The position numbers and the translations under genes were made by a program. Below the pieces are notes generated by a model. It was not told where the DNA came from. It made no database searches and saw nothing but the letters and a program-made list of their open reading frames with translations. Below, one piece after another: positions 1 to 64,000 of a DNA stretch of 64,000 bases. The stretch comes from Proteles cristata cristata. Taxonomy: Eukaryota; Chordata; Mammalia; Carnivora; Hyaenidae. The stretch's first letter is position 1. Each line of letters opens with the position of its first letter. The stretch is from the NCBI GenBank assembly GCA_017311185.1, contig JAESUZ010001723.1, forward strand, positions 1,798,001 to 1,862,000, read 5' to 3'.

Positions 1-3000
1 GGTTCTGGGGCCCCTGAGGAGGCCTTGACCTCCACAAGCCCCTGAAATCCTAGGCGGAAAGGCTGACCAGGCATGCCACTTAACTAAAGAATCACTAGAG
101 CTGAGAGAGGGTTGGCATTGGGGCCAGCAATGGGGGACACAGGGAAGGAGGTGAGGAGATAAGGGGAGCGATATAGGGACAGGTCTCCATAACTGAGGGG
201 GAGAGGTGCCCTTAGGGGAGGAGGCCAGAGGTATCTGGTCCAAGGGAGGGGAGCCAGAGACTCCTGTGAACAAAGGGCTGCAAGCTGCCTCGGAATTGTC
301 ATCCTTGGGGTCTCAGCCACCCCTGCTCCATATTCTCACCTGGCTGCAGCCAGCCTGTCTGCCAGTCTATTGCCCTGACCCACTACTGTTCACCATCTCT
401 GAGGGATGGAGCCCCTGCCTCTTCCTCCCCCATCACGGCTGGTGCCAAGCTGCAGCAACCTGTAGACCTGCAGGCCCCCATATCTTTCCTCAGTCCAGCC
501 GTCTGTGCAGAAGTGGGGGCCTTGGAGGCTGCGCTGCTGTGGGAGCTGTTGGGTTTTTCCAATTAGCTTGCTGGGCCAAGGACACCAGCGGGCATGCAGT
601 CCTGCTGTGGTTGTTGAGGCCCTGCATCCGGTGCACCCTGGCCTGTCTGTTGCTTGTAAGCCGGCTCCAGGGACCAGGCCTAGAGGCTGGGGCTCAAGGG
701 GAGCCAGCCCTGGCATGCTGTCTGCCCTGGGATCTCCCAGGCGTCCTGCTGGGCCTGTAGGTAGAAAGCACCTCCTCAGACAGCATCAATGGAGAGATGA
801 CCTATCTCCCAGGGTGGGACCATCTGCTGAACTATATCACGCAGATCTCCCTGGGACACAGGACTCAGCTCAGGCCCACCCCCAGGGGACAGGGGCACCT
901 AGAATAGGTCCAGGGGAATGTTTAGAGGGATGAAGCACTTGAAGGAACTTGAAGGAACAAGGGCTGCCGTGTCTCAGGGGCTCTTTTGGGATTGGGGCAC
1001 AGGCTTGGCTGGTAGTTTGACCAGCCCCTAAGTTCTAGGATTCAGCCCTTGTCTCCCCAGAAACTCCTTCTAGCCCATTTTACCACCCTTGGTCTAGAGA
1101 GAATTTAGAAAGGCAGGGAAGGCAGAAGGGAAACAGGGATAGCATGAGCAAAGGGGTGGTAGTGGGCATCAGCATGGGCTAGGGACCCAGAAGCCTGCAG
1201 GGGCACACCAGGTCAATGGGCTGGAGAGGCCACCAATGCTGGCACCAAGGGCCAGCAGAAGGGTGTCATAGAGGCTCCTTGGGACAGGAAGAAAGAGTGG
1301 CAGATGTAGCCCCAGGCTCCAAGGGGTAGCTGCAAACAGGAATATAAGAGTCAGACCGAGGTCTAGCTGGCCGCAGAGCTCTGCTCTTGAGCAGGGAATT
1401 GGGCATATGCATTTGCCAAGGGTCCATTACACACAGGCCCAGTGCCTGGGGAGAGTTGGAAAGGAGCTGGCCTTGGCTGTGCTGTATCAGTGGCGTCCCT
1501 GTGTCTGGGCTCCCCTGTCATCACCTCCAGGGCCCCGGCTGAGGTGTTGGAGACAAGAACAGGATGGCTGGAGAGGGTCTGCCCAGGAAGGCCTGGGAGG
1601 AGGGTGGGGCTGGAGGCAGGCAACCCCAGGAGACCACGGCTGTCTGCCCAGGAATGGGAGCCAATGGCCTCAGATCCTTAGTGTGCCTATCTAGCAGAAA
1701 GAGTGGAGGCAGGGAGAGACTGTGACTCCTTCTGCAGAATTCTGGTGATCCTCAATAGCAATAGTGACAATAGTGTAGGCTCTTTGCAGTCCTCCATCAG
1801 CCTGCAGAGAGTGTACTGCCGTTCTCTCCTTTAATAAATCGGACACCAAGGTTCAGACGTGAGGTGACTCTTAGCAGGGCTCCTGCTTTCAAGGCCTTGA
1901 GCCACCTTTCAGGGCCCTGGGATATGACACTTCCACCTGGAGACCCACTCCCTCTGGCTCCTGAGCCCTGTCCCAGTCACCATGCCACACTGCAAGGGAC
2001 ACCCTGGATCCGGTGGGGAGGAATTCCTGGGCTCCCAGAGGAAAGTTATCAGGAGGCTGCTTAGTCCAGATTCTGATCTGGGACTGCCACGGCTATGGAC
2101 AGCCCTATTTGGAATACCTGGGAATGACCTTGACAAGAGAGTCAGGTGTTGGAACTTCATCCCCTACCCAGAGAAGCCAGGCAGCTGCGCCCCCTGCTGG
2201 CATAAGCGGGCCAGGGTGCACTCGCCAAGGCTTCAGCTGGTGTAGCTGGCCTCAACACGCCCAGGGCAGTGGCTCCAGACCAGCAGCTCATGCTTAAGAA
2301 AGGGTGTATTTTTAAAGTCCTGAAACCTGGGATGGAGAGGTCCAGGAAGAACTGGCTTTGCCATCCATCCAGAGTCGTGTGGCCTTGACCTGTCCTTTCT
2401 TGTTTCTGAGCCTCAATTTCCCCAACAGTGGGCACTGCACTCCAGGCTCCCCACATTTCCCAGTGACCCCAGACTCAGACCCCTCCTTGATCTCTGTCTC
2501 CATCACCATCTTCCATCTAGGGGCCTCTGCCCTGAGGCACAGCCCAGGGAGCCCAGGAAACAGCCTGGCCTGATGCCCACTTGGGGCCTCCATCCCCCCT
2601 GGCCCTGCATCCCGGCCTCACGCCTCACCCTCTAATCGCCACTGCTCTGTGGGAAGGAGCGAATTCGCAACAAATTATTTTGTTCTAGGAGAAGGACAAA
2701 AAGAAAAGAGAAGCCGGGAGGGATGGGGGGTGGCAGGAGGAGGAGACTGCCTGAGCCGGCTTTGTGTGGTACTTTAACCCTTGGACTGCTGGGCGCTGAG
2801 TGGGCTGCGGGGCAGGGGCTCCAGGCCGATCCCTCACCTCCTCCCCCATCAGCTGCTGAAAGCCTTATCTCCCCCACATCTGGCTGTCACTCTCCCTACT
2901 TTATCTCGCCTGCCTGTCTGTCTCTCATCAGCTGCCTCTCCCACCTCCTTATCTCCTCCTCATCACCTCTTCTCTCTCTGCATTCCTCTTGTTCTGCACT

Positions 3001-4048
3001 GCCCGATGGCATGGCCTCGTGGTGGCGTTCAGTAGTGGCATGTGACCTCTGTGAAGGAGTCAGCTTTGGGAGCACACCTCCTGGGGTCATCTGGATGGAC
3101 ACATGTGGGGGTGTAAAATGCACACTTAAATACTCACGTATGCATGTGCATACACCCAAGACCCCAGCCTGGAACAAAGAGGCCCGCTGAATTCACTCCT
3201 GTGACTCACATCTAAGCCTCAGGCTTCATCTAGAGGATCTAACCCCATCTTACCCCCAACACGCAGGCACACGCACACAGATGGATGTGTGTTGAGCCAT
3301 AACACACACGCTCACGCATGCAGATGCAGACTGTCAGCTCTACACCCCCACGTGAGTGAGTGCACAGACCCAGTCCTTAAGGAGAGAGGGGCAGATTTAT
3401 CCTCCCCACACACCTCCTTTTCCCTGGTCCCTGCCCCCATATTCTGTGCCCTGAATGAGAGAGGAGCTCCGAGGGGGACGCAGAATTCCCACTAGTTTCT
3501 GTAAATGCCTTGGGGCAGCACCAGCAAAAGAGGATATGGATGCCTGCGCCCTTGGGGAGGGGTGGCTATACGTTTGTGATGAATGTGTGGGCATGTAGAT
3601 GTGTGTAGTAAGTGTGACAGTGTCTTCATGTCAGCAGGCATGTGGTATGCAGTGTGTGCTTACTGGTTCCATCTCCCCACATACACACACCCTGCCTCCT
3701 ATCGAGCCCACCCTTCCCCCTCTGCTGCTCTCAGCTGCTCTGAACTAGTCACAGGGGTGTTGCTCATGGCCCCTGGAGGAGGAACCCTGAGTGCTAGAGA
3801 AGGCAGTAACAACCTGGTCCCACCAGTCACAACCAGGGCAAGCTGTGGAATCTATGACTGTAGCCTTTCTTCAAGTTCAGGAGGGACACTGGGCCCAACC
3901 CTCAGACATCCATGCTCTCCGAGTGGCCAGAGCCAGAATTGGGGCAGGGCCAAGGGTTGGACCATACTATGCAGAGGGCAATGAGGAGGCTGTCGTATGG
4001 GAATGTAGAACCACCCTGGTCTCACCCCTGGCTCCTGCTTCCTTCTAG
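1..4048 (+). other. CACNA2D2 intron (3' part, upstream of exon 3)
   Basis: GC-rich intron sequence with no coding homology. It contains a strong CTCF-like core at 2187-2201, a TTATC (GATA-factor) cluster at 2864-2954, and degenerate CA/TG tracts near 3100-3170, 3240-3320 and 3580-3690. No SINE was recognised in it. Stretches 206-930 and 1360-1700 have open frames but only biased composition. Confidence 0.8.
2187..2201 (-). promoter_or_regulatory. CTCF-like core motif
   Basis: GCGCCCCCTGCTGGC on the + strand, i.e. the CCAGCAGGGGGCGC CTCF core on the - strand with no mismatch. Sequence match only. Confidence 0.5.
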
Positions 4049-63999
<59,951 letters not shown>

Positions 64000-64000
64000 G

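Noticed and set aside
206..760. 184-codon open frame on +
   Set aside because: Composition-driven (Leu/Pro/Cys-rich), no homology recognised, and intronic.

Overview
The window is vertebrate nuclear DNA from a carnivoran mammal, most likely a cat-family (felid) species. The species call rests on repeats. At least twelve tRNA-Lys-derived CAN-SINE copies are present, and the youngest carry the 'gctctgtgctgacagctcag' tail that I associate with felids rather than dogs or mustelids. Two L1 3' ends also match the carnivore/felid L1 3' end as I remember it. No bacterial-type gene, operon, CRISPR array or other RNA gene was seen.

Only one gene is supported: CACNA2D2, the voltage-gated calcium channel auxiliary subunit alpha2delta-2, on the + strand. 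Both gene ends lie outside the window. I mapped 20 coding exons (4049-63937), all with GT-AG borders and compatible phases. They join into 565 codons plus one base with no stop or frameshift. With an offset of 99 residues, anchored on the known alpha2delta-2 positions D300 (MIDAS) and R282 (gabapentin-binding arginine), the exons encode about residues 100-664. That covers the region before VWA_N, VWA_N, the whole VWA domain with its MIDAS metal site, and most of the first double-Cache region.

Layout: 1-4048 is the end of an upstream intron. Exon 3 (numbers inferred) lies at 4049-4165, followed by a 38.8 kb intron. Exons 4, 5 and 6 (42938, 50876, 54205) are separated by introns of 3-8 kb. From 57741 the gene becomes compact: 16 exons in 6.2 kb, with introns down to 77-80 bp. 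The large introns hold SINEs, ancient MIR/L2 pieces, hAT-Charlie DNA transposon remnants, microsatellites, and about 18 AT-rich, CpG-retaining blocks with homeodomain, octamer or EGR motifs that look like conserved enhancers.

I did not find a new multi-gene system. The most noteworthy items are a nested L1 insertion that forms an 83-bp near-perfect inverted repeat, a 44-bp L1 insertion with its target duplication intact, a symmetric four-site TAATCAG cluster, an inverted pair of perfect octamers, and a CAG-GAG tandem splice acceptor placed exactly at the MIDAS codons.
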